A DNA stretch of 64,000 nt. It comes from DASXKD01 sp963707905. Lineage in GTDB: Bacteria > Actinomycetota > Actinomycetes > Streptosporangiales > Streptosporangiaceae. The notes under the pieces were generated by a model, which saw only the letters and a program-made list of their open reading frames with translations, did not search any database and was not told where the DNA came from. The stretch spans positions 1 through 64,000 of the forward strand of contig CAVPSA010000035.1 in assembly GCA_963707905.1 (NCBI GenBank), in the 5' to 3' direction. This document shows positions 18,027 through 26,875 of this stretch, piece by piece. The position numbers were made by a program, and so were the translations under genes. Within the stretch, counting starts at the first letter, position 1. Each line of letters starts with the position of its first letter.

Positions 18027-19491
18027 CCGGGCTCCACCCCTGTCCTGCGTAGACGGTGTTCTTGACGTCGCTGTAGAAGTCGAAGCTCCAGGTGCCGCCT
18101 TCGCGGCCGATGCCGGACAGCCCGGCGCCGCCGAACGGCGCGGCCAGGTCACGGACGAAGAAGCAGTTGACCCACACGGTGCCGGCGACCAGTTTCGCCG
18201 AGACCCGCTGCGCCCGGGACTTGTCGCCGGTGAACACGGTCGCCGCCAGGCCGTACGGCGTGCTGTTGGCCAGCGCGACGGCCTCGGCTTCGCTGGTGAA
18301 GGTCTGCAGCGTGAGCACCGGGCCGAACACCTCCTCGGTGAGGATCTCCGCGCCGGGTGCGGCGCCGCCGAGCAGGGTCGGCTGGTAGTACAGGCCGCCG
18401 AGGCCGGGGCTGGCCGCCCCGCCGAGCAACGGGTGGGCGCCGGCCGCGATCGCCCGCCGCACGTAGCCGTCCACCCGGTCCAGGTGCGCACGGGTGATGT
18501 TCGGCCCGATGTCGGTTGCCTCGTCGCGGGGATCACCCTGGCGCAGCGTCCCGGCGCGGACCGTGAAGCGCGCGGTGAACTCGCCGGCGATCGCCTCGTC
18601 CACGAGCAGCCTGGTGCCGGCCAGGCACACCTGCCCCGCGTTGTCGAACTGGCCGACCGCGTGGCCGACGGCCAGGTCCAGGTCGGCGTCGGCGAACACC
18701 AGCAGCGGTGACTTCCCGCCGAGTTCCAGCGAAACCGGCGTGAGCTGCGCACCGGCCGCAGCGGCGACCTGGCGGCCGGTGGCCACCGAACCGGTGAAGG
18801 CGACCCTGGCCACGTCCGGGTGGGCCACCAGCGGCGCTCCTGCCTCCACGCCCAGGCCCTGGACGACGTTGAACACGCCGTCGGGCAGCCCGGCGCCGCG
18901 GGTGATGTCCGCGAGCAGGCTGGCGGTCAGCGGCGCCCACTCGGGCGGCTTGGCGACGACCGTGTTCCCGGCCGCCAGCGCGGGGGCGATGCGCCAGGTC
19001 GCGAGCATCAGCGGGGCGTTCCACGGGGTGATCACCGCGGTGACCCCGGCCGGGTCCCAGGAGACCCGCTCGGCATGCCCGGAGACCTCACGGTTCCCCG
19101 GGCCGAGGTGGCCAAGCCAGTCCGCGAAGAACTCGAAGTTGTGTGCCACCCGGGGCATCACGCTGCGCCGGTGCGAGCGCAGCAGCGAGCCGTTGTCGCA
19201 GGTCTCGACCTGGGCAAGCTCCTCGATGCGGGCCCGTACCCCGGCGGCGACCGCGCGCAGCACGGCGGCGCGCCCGGCCGGCGGGGTCGCTGCCCAGCCG
19301 GCGAACGCCGCCTTCGCGGCGCGGACCGCGTCGGCGACCTCGGCCGTCCCGCCACGGGCCACCTCGGCGATGGGGGCCTCGTCGATCGGGGAGAAGTCGG
19401 TGAAGGTGCCGGCCGAGGCCACGCGCTGGCCGCCGATCCAGTGGCGGGTGTCCACCGCGACACCGGCCACGTGCGCCGTGCACTCGTTCAT
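18019..19491 (-). CDS. hpaE: 5-carboxymethyl-2-hydroxymuconate semialdehyde dehydrogenase-like
   Basis: 490-residue aldehyde dehydrogenase from ATG 19491, preceded by GGGAGG. Catalytic C289 (NAGQVCLAGTR) and general base E256 (SLELGGKSP) are present, with the NAD-binding region FTGSVATGRQV and the oxyanion segment ITPWNAPLML. Placement directly before an extradiol dioxygenase and an FAH-family protein matches hpaE, which oxidises the ring-cleavage semialdehyde. Several ALDH families look alike, so the name rests on context. A candidate operator lies 184 nt upstream at 19675-19692. Confidence 0.87.
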   Translation of the reverse strand: MNECTAHVAGVAVDTRHWIGGQRVASAGTFTDFSPIDEAPIAEVARGGTAEVADAVRAAKAAFAGWAATPPAGRAAVLRAVAAGVRARIEELAQVETCDNGSLLRSHRRSVMPRVAHNFEFFADWLGHLGPGNREVSGHAERVSWDPAGVTAVITPWNAPLMLATWRIAPALAAGNTVVAKPPEWAPLTASLLADITRGAGLPDGVFNVVQGLGVEAGAPLVAHPDVARVAFTGSVATGRQVAAAAGAQLTPVSLELGGKSPLLVFADADLDLAVGHAVGQFDNAGQVCLAGTRLLVDEAIAGEFTARFTVRAGTLRQGDPRDEATDIGPNITRAHLDRVDGYVRRAIAAGAHPLLGGAASPGLGGLYYQPTLLGGAAPGAEILTEEVFGPVLTLQTFTSEAEAVALANSTPYGLAATVFTGDKSRAQRVSAKLVAGTVWVNCFFVRDLAAPFGGAGLSGIGREGGTWSFDFYSDVKNTVYAGQGWSPDG

Positions 19492-19674
19492 CTGCCTCCC
19501 TCGCGGGCGGTCGGCCCTGGGGGGCCTCCCTGGCTTCGGAAGGCGTGTCCTCGCCACCGGGACACCGCAACGGCGCCGGGGCGCCTTATGCGGCGTTCGG
19601 CCCGGCGGCTGCGGCGTGACGCTGCCGATGTTGGCAGAGGGTGTCTCATCGGCTGCCAGATCACCACCCGAAGG

Positions 19675-19692
19675 TCGTTTGGGACCAAAATA
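19675..19692. promoter_or_regulatory. Candidate MarR/TetR-type operator upstream of hpa genes
   Basis: TCGTTTGGGACCAAAATA, an imperfect dyad centred on TTTGG/CCAAA. It is nearly identical to the minus-strand site TCGTTTGGTGCCAAACTA at 29031-29048 (15 of 18 positions). It lies in the 212-nt gap before the leftward hpa operon. Confidence 0.55.
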
Positions 19693-19703
19693 CCGTAACG
19701 GAG

Positions 19704-20510
19704 CTAGACGGGCTCGCCCCGCCGGGCGAGCACCGAACCGCCGTCCCAGGTGACGCCGACCTGGCGGTAATAGCCGGCGATGATCTCGCGGACCTCAAGG
19801 CGGGCGAGTTCCTCGGTGGGCGACTCGAACAGCTCAACCGTGGCGTCGCCGCGCCAGGCCGGGCCGGCTTCGACGCTGGCGCTGCCCGAGGCGATCAGTT
19901 CATCGAGCGCGTCGGGCGCACCCTTCTCGATCGAGGGCATCCACCGGTGGTGCGCCATCGGATGGGCGTTGACGAAGCCGTTGCCGGCCGACGGCTCGCG
20001 CAGGGTCACCACCGCCTGGGCGAGGCGCCGGTCGGCGGCGGCCAGCGTGCCCGCGAACCGGCCGCCTGGCGCGATCCGCGGCGCGGCCCGGCCGAGCGGG
20101 TGCGGCCTGGTCTGGTGGATGGACCCCAGCTTCTTGGGATAGCCCTGGTGCAGGCCGCGCACCAGGGCGAAGTCGGCGTCCACCCAGATGTAGACGCAGC
20201 GCGAGTACAGCCGCCCGGCGAAGCTGCAGCGCACCACGGCGAAGCATTCCCGGTACTGCGCCCGGACCGGGTCGAGCAACTCCTCCCCGGAGTCGCCGCA
20301 GGACTGCCAGTCGGCCCAGATCAGTGCCACGGCACCGGGGTCCTCGGGCGCGGGCTCCAGCGGGGCGGGCAGCAGTTCGGCCACCCGGGCCGGGTCGGTG
20401 CGGTACTCCACGGTGAGCAGGTCACCGGAGTAGTGCCAGGGCGGCTCGGGCAGCAGCGACGACCGCCCGGTCGCGGTCCTCGGGTAGAAGAACCCCGCCA
20501 GATCACTCAT
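19704..20510 (-). CDS. Acetoacetate decarboxylase family protein
   Basis: 268 residues of the ADC-like fold. The Schiff-base lysine pair is visible in HQGYPKKLGS (K126-K127), the normal place for the catalytic Lys. PWHYSGDLLTVEYRTDP near the N-terminus and VYIWVDADFALVRG are family features. ADC-like proteins decarboxylate beta-keto acids or perform related aldol/dehydratase chemistry, so the reaction here is open. It is divergent from the glutamine-synthetase-like gene across 107 nt. It lies upstream of hpaE on the same strand with a 212-nt gap, so it may have a separate promoter. Confidence 0.85.
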   Translation of the reverse strand: MSDLAGFFYPRTATGRSSLLPEPPWHYSGDLLTVEYRTDPARVAELLPAPLEPAPEDPGAVALIWADWQSCGDSGEELLDPVRAQYRECFAVVRCSFAGRLYSRCVYIWVDADFALVRGLHQGYPKKLGSIHQTRPHPLGRAAPRIAPGGRFAGTLAAADRRLAQAVVTLREPSAGNGFVNAHPMAHHRWMPSIEKGAPDALDELIASGSASVEAGPAWRGDATVELFESPTEELARLEVREIIAGYYRQVGVTWDGGSVLARRGEPV

Positions 20511-20523
20511 AGGTGCTCCGAGG

Positions 20524-20541
20524 TCGTTTGTATCCGTACGA
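20524..20541. promoter_or_regulatory. Candidate operator in divergent promoter (third, weaker copy)
   Basis: TCGTTTGTATCCGTACGA begins with the same TCGTTTG half as the sites at 19675 and 29031. It forms a partial dyad (TCGT...ACGA) 13 nt upstream of the ADC-family start and 76 nt upstream of the GS-like start. Matches the other sites at about 12 of 18 positions, so weaker. Confidence 0.35.
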
Positions 20542-20617
20542 TCATGGATGCTAGACGCAGGGATTCATTCCCGCCAGGCTGGATGCCCCATACCGCCGCG
20601 CCCAGAGGGAGGACACC

Positions 20618-21964
20618 GTGCCGGACCCGGCCCACGCCGACGTCGCTGCCGTTTCCGAGCGGCTCAGGGATCAGGGGATCGATGTGGTCCGGGTGTCCTA
20701 TCCGGACATGATCGGCGTGGACCGCGGCCGGGACGTGCTGCTCGGCGAACTCGGCCACGCGGTCAGCCACGGGCTGGCGTTCTGCCGGGCGGTCTACCAC
20801 ACCTCGCCGATGGGTGACGTGGTGCCGGTGCAGGGCGGCCTGGCGGACGGCCTGCCCGACATCACCGTCCGCCCCGACCTGGCCACGCTGACGCCGCTGC
20901 CGTGGGAGCAGGGGGCGGCGTGGTGCCTCGGCGACGCGGTGACCCCGGACGGCGCACCCGCGCCTGAGTCACCGCGCACCGTGGCCCGCCGGGTGGCCAG
21001 CCGGTTCGCCAGCCTCGGCTACACCCTCGTCTGCGGTCCCGAGCTTGAGTTCTACCTGTGCGAGCCCACGCCCGGCGGCGGCTGGCAGCGGTACGCCAAC
21101 GACCTGGGGAACGTGTACGTGGTCGGCCGCAAGGGCGACCCGCAGGGCGTGCTCGTGGATATGCTGCGGCAACTGCGGGACGCGGGGCTGCAGGTCACCG
21201 CGGCCAACCACGAGTTCTCCCCCGGCCAGTTCGAGATCAACCTGGGCCATTCGGAACTGGGCGACGCGGCGGACCGGTCGTTCCGGCTCAAGTCGGCGGT
21301 GCAGGAGATCGCCAGGCACCGCGGCCTGCTGGCTACGTTCATGGCCAAGCCGTTCAACGACGAGGGCGGCTCCGGGTTCCACGTGCACGTCTCGGTGGCG
21401 GACTCCTCCGGGGAGAACGTGTTCGGCGACGCCGCCGGCCCGGACGGGCTGTCGCCGGCCGGGCGGCACGCCATCGGCGGGGTCCTGGCGCACGCCGGGG
21501 CACTGAGCGCACTGCTCAACCCGACCATCAACTCCTACAAGCGGTTCGGGCCGGACACCCTGGCCCCGTGGCTGATCGACTGGGGCCTGGACAACCGCAG
21601 CGCGATGGTCCGGATCCCGCCGGAGCGGGGCGCCGCCGCCCGGATGGAGGTCCGCCTCGGCGACGCGACCGCCAACCCCTACCTGGCCATGGCCGCCGTC
21701 GGCGCAGCCGTCTACCTGGGCATCACCGGCAAGGTGGAGCCGCCAGCCAAGCTGGAAGGCTACGGCTACGACCCGTCGCGGGCGCAGCTGCTGCCGCAGC
21801 GGCTCGGGGACGCCCTCGACGCACTGGAAGCGGACACCGACCTTGCCGAGGTGCTCGGCGGCTACTTCGTGACCTCGTTCCTGACCTACAAGCGCAACGA
21901 GATCGAGCGGTTCGAGCGGTTCGTCACCGACTGGGAGTTCCGCGAGTACGCCTACCACCTCTGA
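20618..21964 (+). CDS. Glutamine synthetase family protein (gamma-glutamyl ligase type)
   Basis: 448-residue type I GS-fold ligase. Active-site motifs are intact: ELEFYL metal Glu, NHEFSPGQFEINL, GSGFHVHVS (ATP/metal His), RIPPERG, and EVRLGDATANPY. The N-terminus (VRVSYPDMIGVDRGRDV) differs from assimilatory GlnA. It resembles GS-like enzymes that join glutamate to amines in catabolism (PuuA, IpuC, AtdA1 types). It is divergent from the ADC/hpa genes. A gamma-glutamylation step for an amine feeding the aromatic pathway is a hypothesis. GTG 20618 follows GAGGGAGG at a normal distance. Confidence 0.87.
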   Translation: MPDPAHADVAAVSERLRDQGIDVVRVSYPDMIGVDRGRDVLLGELGHAVSHGLAFCRAVYHTSPMGDVVPVQGGLADGLPDITVRPDLATLTPLPWEQGAAWCLGDAVTPDGAPAPESPRTVARRVASRFASLGYTLVCGPELEFYLCEPTPGGGWQRYANDLGNVYVVGRKGDPQGVLVDMLRQLRDAGLQVTAANHEFSPGQFEINLGHSELGDAADRSFRLKSAVQEIARHRGLLATFMAKPFNDEGGSGFHVHVSVADSSGENVFGDAAGPDGLSPAGRHAIGGVLAHAGALSALLNPTINSYKRFGPDTLAPWLIDWGLDNRSAMVRIPPERGAAARMEVRLGDATANPYLAMAAVGAAVYLGITGKVEPPAKLEGYGYDPSRAQLLPQRLGDALDALEADTDLAEVLGGYFVTSFLTYKRNEIERFERFVTDWEFREYAYHL

Positions 21965-21970
21965 CCCCGT

Positions 21971-21987
21971 CCCCGGCCCCGCCGGGG
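21971..21987 (+). terminator. Short GC hairpin after GS-like gene
   Basis: CCCCGGC (21971-21977) and GCCGGGG (21981-21987) pair around a 3-nt loop just after the stop at 21964. A second GCCGGGG follows within 12 nt. No U-tract, as usual in this genome. Confidence 0.4.
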
Positions 21988-22119
21988 TAGCCGCCGGGGT
22001 AGCCGCAGGCGGCGCCGGATATTCACACGGAACTCTCGCGCGGTCCGCGCGGTGTCCTCAGGTTCGCCGCCGACGATGGTGCCCGGCACTGCCATCCGCA
22101 CAACCGGCGGGAGAACGAC

Positions 22120-22620
22120 GTGGATCAAGACCGCCGCGGGGGGCTGGGGCCGGCGATGGTCCTGGCCGCCATGGTAGGTATCGCCCTGCTAGCGGTGGCA
22201 TGTGGCAGCGGCAGTAGCCCGCCCGCCGCGGCGGGGAATACGGTCTACCAGAAGTCGCTTGCGTTCGCGCAGTGCATGCGCTCGAACGGCCAGCCGGGCT
22301 TTCCTGACCCCACCAGCCAGGGCCAGCTCGACTTCCATGCGAACCTTCACGCTGCCCAGTTCGTGAGGGCCTGGAATGCCTGTCAGCACCTGCTTCCGAA
22401 TGGCGGCCAGGTGACTGCGGCGCAGCAACGGCAGGCGGTTAGCCAGGCGCTGAGCTTCGTCGCGTGCGCGCGCGCACACGGCCTGCCGGCCATGCGCGAC
22501 CCCACCGTGAGCGCCCAGGGCATTGTGCTCAGCCCGCCGCCAGGCGTCCGTCCCAACTCGCCGCAGTTCCAGGCCGCGCTGAAAGCCTGCGGGAAGTTCC
22601 AGCCAGGCAGTGGGTCGTGA
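22120..22620 (+). CDS. Small secreted lipoprotein with FAQCMR-type Cys motifs
   Basis: 166 residues from GTG 22120. A lipoprotein signal peptide is clear: charged MDQDRRGG, hydrophobic MVLAAMVGIALLAV, lipobox AVAC with lipidated C28. The mature part has two copies of a motif in which a helix with Cys is followed by short sequence and a Pro-Asp (FAQCMRSNG..GFPDP and FVACARAHG..AMRDP), plus further Cys (CQHLL, ACGKF) that may form disulfides. Common in actinomycete secretomes, function unknown. Convergent with the next gene, whose stop is 8 nt away. Confidence 0.75.
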   Translation: MDQDRRGGLGPAMVLAAMVGIALLAVACGSGSSPPAAAGNTVYQKSLAFAQCMRSNGQPGFPDPTSQGQLDFHANLHAAQFVRAWNACQHLLPNGGQVTAAQQRQAVSQALSFVACARAHGLPAMRDPTVSAQGIVLSPPPGVRPNSPQFQAALKACGKFQPGSGS

Positions 22621-22627
22621 GCGGCGT

Positions 22628-23791
22628 TCACGCCGAACTCCCCGCGGTCCACGCGGTGGCCTCATGCCGCCGTTGCAGCAGGGGCCAGGCAATAGCCTGA
22701 GGCCGGTCCGGGTGCGGGTCCAGCTCTGGATCGGGGCCGGGGTCTCCCCAGGTTGTCCAGATGATGCCGTTGCCGTCGGGGGCAGGCTGGGCCTGCATCA
22801 TGCGGTGCAAGGCGCCGGTGTCGATCTCTTCCCTCAGGTAGACGGGATCGCCGCCGTATTCGTCAAGTCCGAGCGGGAACCGGTGGCCGAAACGCGCACC
22901 GGGGAAAGCCGCGTGGGAGAACAGGACCGCCACCCGCCGCCCCTGCCCGGTTCCGGTGATGATCACTTCGGTGTCTGTGACGTGGCGGATGTAGGGCTCG
23001 GCTTCCAGCGGGGGCAGCGGGTCACCGGGCTGCGCGCCGCTGCGGACCGCCTCGATGGTCGCCGGGTCCAGCCCGGTCCACCCGCCCCGGCCGAGGACCC
23101 TGCGGGCTTCGGTGTAGGCGCGTTCGGTCAGCGCTCGTGGCTTCCAGCCGCCGATGGGCTCCCATCCCACGAGCACGATTTCGATCACGGCCCGCTGGCC
23201 GTCAAGCCCGGGTGGGCGGGCTCCCCACGTCGTCCAGGTAACGCCCTCGTTGTCCGTGGGCCGCTGGAACTCCATCATGCGGTGCAACGCGCCGGTCTCG
23301 ACCTCCTCGATGAGCGCGAAGGCCGCGCCGCGCCCATCGACCGGCGCGAACTCCATGCGGTGCGACTCGCCGGTCCCGATGTCCTCCTTAGGCGCGAATG
23401 CCACCCGACCCCCGCCGCCAAACAGCGGAAACCGGTGACCGAACCGGACGCCGGGGAAGTGCCGGTGCGAGAACAAGGCCGCGACGCGCTGGTCCTCGCC
23501 GCTTCCGGTAATGATCACTTCGGCGTTGGTGACGAGATCCAGGTAGTAACCGGGCTGCCGCGGTGGCAGCGGGTCCCCTGGCCGCGCGCCGCGGTGGACC
23601 GCGTGAAGGGTCGCCGGGTCCACCCCGGTCCATCCGCCCTTTTGGTTGAACCGGCGAGCCTCGTCGTGGGCGGACACCCGCAGAACCCTCGGGCCTTCGG
23701 CATCGGACGGCACCCACCGCCCGTGCAGCACGGCGGCAGTCTCAGCAAACTGCCGCTCCAGTTCCCCGGCGCCGCCTGGCTGTGTGCTCAC
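22628..23791 (-). CDS. Tandem-duplicated protein of unknown family
   Basis: 387 residues with no recognised fold name. The protein is an internal duplication. Repeat A (about 45-190) and repeat B (about 230-365) each run GGWTG(V/L)DPAT, then A(R/Q)PGDPLPP, VIITG(S/T)G, RVA.LFSH..FPG.RFGHRFPL, ETGALHRMM/DTGALHRMM, and WTTWG. Repeat B lacks about 15 residues found in repeat A. No signal peptide, so cytoplasmic. The order of motifs suggests a small beta-rich domain. ATG 23791 is used; several early starts are possible. It converges on the lipoprotein gene. Confidence 0.7.
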   Translation of the reverse strand: MSTQPGGAGELERQFAETAAVLHGRWVPSDAEGPRVLRVSAHDEARRFNQKGGWTGVDPATLHAVHRGARPGDPLPPRQPGYYLDLVTNAEVIITGSGEDQRVAALFSHRHFPGVRFGHRFPLFGGGGRVAFAPKEDIGTGESHRMEFAPVDGRGAAFALIEEVETGALHRMMEFQRPTDNEGVTWTTWGARPPGLDGQRAVIEIVLVGWEPIGGWKPRALTERAYTEARRVLGRGGWTGLDPATIEAVRSGAQPGDPLPPLEAEPYIRHVTDTEVIITGTGQGRRVAVLFSHAAFPGARFGHRFPLGLDEYGGDPVYLREEIDTGALHRMMQAQPAPDGNGIIWTTWGDPGPDPELDPHPDRPQAIAWPLLQRRHEATAWTAGSSA

Positions 23792-23875
23792 CCCAGGAGG
23801 GTAGCCAACGCGCCATCGTGACCGAGCAGGACGAGCAGGAACGGCGCGCCGCGCGCTAGGAGCCCCGGCCGCCGG

Positions 23876-25342
23876 TCACACCCGGCTCCCCTCGCTCAGG
23901 TCGGACAACTGTGTGCTCGCCGACTGCCTGGCCCGCAGCACGAACGTGGACGCGAAGCCGACGGCCAGCAGCGCGAGCGCGAGCCACGGGGCCCAGATCG
24001 TTGGGCTGGTCACCTTGTAGAACGAGCCGAAGATGGCGGCCGCGGTGATCAGGATGCCGATCACCGCCGAGATGACCAGCGACACCCGGCGCGTGGACCC
24101 CGCGAAGCTGCGCAGCGAGCCGACCGCCATCAGCAGGTACACCACAACCAGGGCGAAACCGCCGAACGTGGACCCCCAGGCGAACAGCGCGAAGTAGTGC
24201 GGGGTGGCCGGCAGCGCGAACAGGCCGGTCCAGAACTGGTTGATCAGCAGGGTAACGACCGACGCCCCGACCACGAACGCGGCCGCGCCGAGCGGTGCCC
24301 CATGCCGCTTGGACGTGATGGCCAGCGCTGCCGGGAGCCGGCGGTCGCGGGCCATGGCGAAGATGCCACGGGAGGCGGACACGGCGCAGCCGATGGCGAC
24401 CGCCAGCATGTCGAACAGCACGACGAGTTCCAGCAACCGGTCGATCCAGGTGCCGCCGTACCCGCCGGCCTTGGCCGGCGCGCCGAGCGCGAACAGCGGC
24501 GCCGCCGCGGCGGCGGTGATCGCCTTGAGGCTGTAGTGGAACCCGGCCACCTCCACGTAGGTGGCGAGGACGTAGAAGACGGTGGCGATGCCGGCCGTGG
24601 TCATCACCGCGATCGGGATCTCCCGCCGCGGCTTGGGCGTCTCCTCGGCCAGGTTCGCCGCGGTCTCGAAACCGACGAACAGCAGCACCCCGTACAGCAT
24701 GCCGAAGAAGATCCCGGACCAGCCGTCCGCCGCCGACGAGGGGTTGAACGGCTTGAGGCTGTTCGCGGAGCCCAGTTTCACGATGACGCTGATGAAGAAG
24801 ATCGTGACGACGACGATCGACACCAGTGCCAGGACGAGCTGGCTGCGGGTGGATACCCGGACCCCGAAGTACAGGATGCCGGCGATCACCACGATGAGGA
24901 TCAGCGTCCACAGCCACGACGGCAGCGGGCTCACCCCGAACTCGGCGGCGATCGTGCTCTGCAGGTACCCGCCGATGAGCAGCAGCAGCCCGGTGAGCAG
25001 CACGGTCACCCCGCCGTAGTACAGCCAGCCTGCCGCGGTGCCGACCCGCTCGCCGAGCCCGCGGGTCACATAGTCATACAGCGACCCGGCCGCGTGTATC
25101 TCCTTGACGTAGCTCGACACGATCCAGCCCAGCGCGAACACGCCGACCGCGGCGAGGAGCACCGACAGCGGCGACGCGACCCCACCGCCCTTGCCCGACG
25201 CGCTGATCACGCCGACCACCAGCGGGATCACAAACGCCGAGGAGAAGACGGGGCCCATGAACCCCACCGACTGGGCGATCACGTCGGGAAGCGACAGGAC
25301 TTTGGCTCCCAGGCGCTCGTAGACCGGCTCCGGACTTCCCAT
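23876..25342 (-). CDS. APC-superfamily amino acid/amine permease
   Basis: 488 residues from ATG 25342 (MGSPEPVYERLG), preferred because GGGAGG lies 5 nt upstream; an ATG 8 codons earlier is possible. About twelve membrane segments are visible. The APC hallmark appears in helix 1 (LSLPDVIAQSVGFMGPVFS) and in VGFETAANLAEETPKPRREIP, the consensus stretch after helix 6. A proton- or sodium-coupled importer of an amino acid or amine. It neighbours an amidohydrolase on the same strand, separated by 58 nt. Substrate unknown; import of the amine or amino acid handled by the nearby hpa/GS block is possible. Confidence 0.88.
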   Translation of the reverse strand: MGSPEPVYERLGAKVLSLPDVIAQSVGFMGPVFSSAFVIPLVVGVISASGKGGGVASPLSVLLAAVGVFALGWIVSSYVKEIHAAGSLYDYVTRGLGERVGTAAGWLYYGGVTVLLTGLLLLIGGYLQSTIAAEFGVSPLPSWLWTLILIVVIAGILYFGVRVSTRSQLVLALVSIVVVTIFFISVIVKLGSANSLKPFNPSSAADGWSGIFFGMLYGVLLFVGFETAANLAEETPKPRREIPIAVMTTAGIATVFYVLATYVEVAGFHYSLKAITAAAAAPLFALGAPAKAGGYGGTWIDRLLELVVLFDMLAVAIGCAVSASRGIFAMARDRRLPAALAITSKRHGAPLGAAAFVVGASVVTLLINQFWTGLFALPATPHYFALFAWGSTFGGFALVVVYLLMAVGSLRSFAGSTRRVSLVISAVIGILITAAAIFGSFYKVTSPTIWAPWLALALLAVGFASTFVLRARQSASTQLSDLSEGSRV

Positions 25343-25400
25343 CGTTTCCTCCCTGACATTTCTCATGCATTACGCCTGCCGGGGAACCGGGGAGTGCCCC

Positions 25401-26402
25401 TCAGGCCGGAATCCGCAATACCCTCCCGGCGTTGCCGCCGAAGATCGCCGCGGCGTCGGCATCCGGCAGGTGGAGAGCCTCGATGTCGGCGATCGTGTCC
25501 CCGACCACGGTGGGGCCGCCGAGCGGCATGTCCGTCCCGAACAGCACGTGGCCCGCGCCGAAGAACTCCACCGCGCACCGGACCGCGTGGGCCGCGCCGA
25601 ACATCGCCGTGTCGGCGTAGAAGCCCCGGAAGTAGTCCATCGGGTCTCGCTTCAGGCCGGCCAGGATCTCCGCCCGGCCGGGATCCTCCAGCGGCGACGC
25701 CAGCCGCCCGGCGAAGTGCGGCACCATGGCGCCCGCGTGATGAGTGATCACCCGCAGCCCCGGATAGGTGTCGAAAACACCCGAGTACACCAGCCGCGCC
25801 ATGCACGCCGATGTCTCGTACGGCCAGCCAAGCGACCACCAGATGCCGTACTTGGACCGGCTCTCCGCCGGGTAGTCCGGCCAGGCCGGGCTGCGTGTCG
25901 GGTGGATCCAGACCGCGCCATCCAGGCGGGTCACCGTGTCGAAGATGGGCGCGAAGCGCCGCTCATCCAGCGGCGCGCCGCCAACGTTGGTGTGCAGTTG
26001 CGTGCCGAGCGCACCAAGCTGGGTGATCGCCCGGTCGAGTTCCGCGGCGGCGGCGTCGATGTCGTTCATCGGCAGTGCGGCGCTGAACCCGGCGAACCGG
26101 TGCGGGTGCGCCCGTACCAGTTCGGCCAGTTCGTCGTTGGCGGCACGGGCCAGGTCGAGGGCCGCCGCGGGGCCGCCGAGCTCCTCAAGGGGCGGGACCG
26201 CCAGCGTCAGCACCTGCCGGTAGTCGCCGAACTGGTCCATCACCCGCCACCGGGCGTCCAGGCCGGTCAGTGCGGGGTCCTCGTGGATCCAGGGCTGATA
26301 GCCGAGGATCCGGTCGCTGACGGCGCCGCCCGACATGATCGACTCCAAGCGCCGGGCATACGAAGGCGGGAGAATGTGAGCGAAGGCATCGATCTTCCTC
26401 AC
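25401..26402 (-). CDS. Amidohydrolase family 2 protein (ACMSD-like)
   Basis: 334 residues from GTG 26402 (VRKIDAFAHILPP). TIM-barrel amidohydrolase of the ACMSD / gamma-resorcylate decarboxylase branch: HPTRSPAW, VITHHAGAMVPHFAGRL and VLFGTDMPLGG carry the expected metal/catalytic His and Asp. Oddity: the first His of the canonical His-x-His is a Phe (DAFAHI instead of D-x-H-x-H). Metal binding may therefore be altered, though relatives with this change are plausible. Probably decarboxylates or hydrolyses a cyclic or aromatic acid. Same strand as the permease 58 nt downstream, so likely one operon. Confidence 0.82.
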   Translation of the reverse strand: MRKIDAFAHILPPSYARRLESIMSGGAVSDRILGYQPWIHEDPALTGLDARWRVMDQFGDYRQVLTLAVPPLEELGGPAAALDLARAANDELAELVRAHPHRFAGFSAALPMNDIDAAAAELDRAITQLGALGTQLHTNVGGAPLDERRFAPIFDTVTRLDGAVWIHPTRSPAWPDYPAESRSKYGIWWSLGWPYETSACMARLVYSGVFDTYPGLRVITHHAGAMVPHFAGRLASPLEDPGRAEILAGLKRDPMDYFRGFYADTAMFGAAHAVRCAVEFFGAGHVLFGTDMPLGGPTVVGDTIADIEALHLPDADAAAIFGGNAGRVLRIPA

Positions 26403-26819
26403 GTCCGTCCCCTCGGCGTTGGCCCCAGGCGGCACTGGCGCGGGCAGTTGCCGGGATCGTATGGAAGCAAACAATCCGGTGTCAAGGTCTGCTGCGCCAC
26501 CAGGAGGCTCCGTGGATGACGGTGCCGCCAGGCGGCCCGCCGTCTTAACGCGACTGCGCGCCGCCACGGCCGGTGGCCCGCTCGGCAACCGTTCCTTTCA
26601 GTTGCCCAGCATGGGCCAGCTTGCCTCGACCATCGGCGGCCTGTGCTCGCGGTGGCGCTGCCATGGCCTGGCCGTCCACAAGCCGGACGGTCGTCCGCGG
26701 TCCTGGCCTTCTGGCTACCGCGGACCCGTGATCCGTGGCGGTCGGCACCGGAAGGCCCCCGTGCTCGCCGATGCCGGTGCGGGCCAGGCTCGTGGTTCCC
26801 ACAGGGGATGGGAAAGTGA

Positions 26820-26832
26820 TATCATTTTGATA
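26820..26832. promoter_or_regulatory. TATCA-TTT-TGATA dyad in 473-nt gap
   Basis: Perfect 5-bp inverted repeat with a 3-nt spacer inside an AT-rich island (26815-26840) in the otherwise GC-rich gap 26403-26875. It is 44 nt upstream of the YbjQ-family start, so it could be its operator or overlap its -10 region. Nothing else was recognised in the gap. Confidence 0.4.
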
Positions 26833-26875
26833 GATAACTGATGCGGCACTGCCGCAGGTCGCTAGGGAGAGCCCC

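Noticed and set aside
26419..26841. 140-codon plus frame in the gap before the YbjQ gene
   Set aside because: No homology or ribosome-binding site, and it overlaps the amidohydrolase promoter region.
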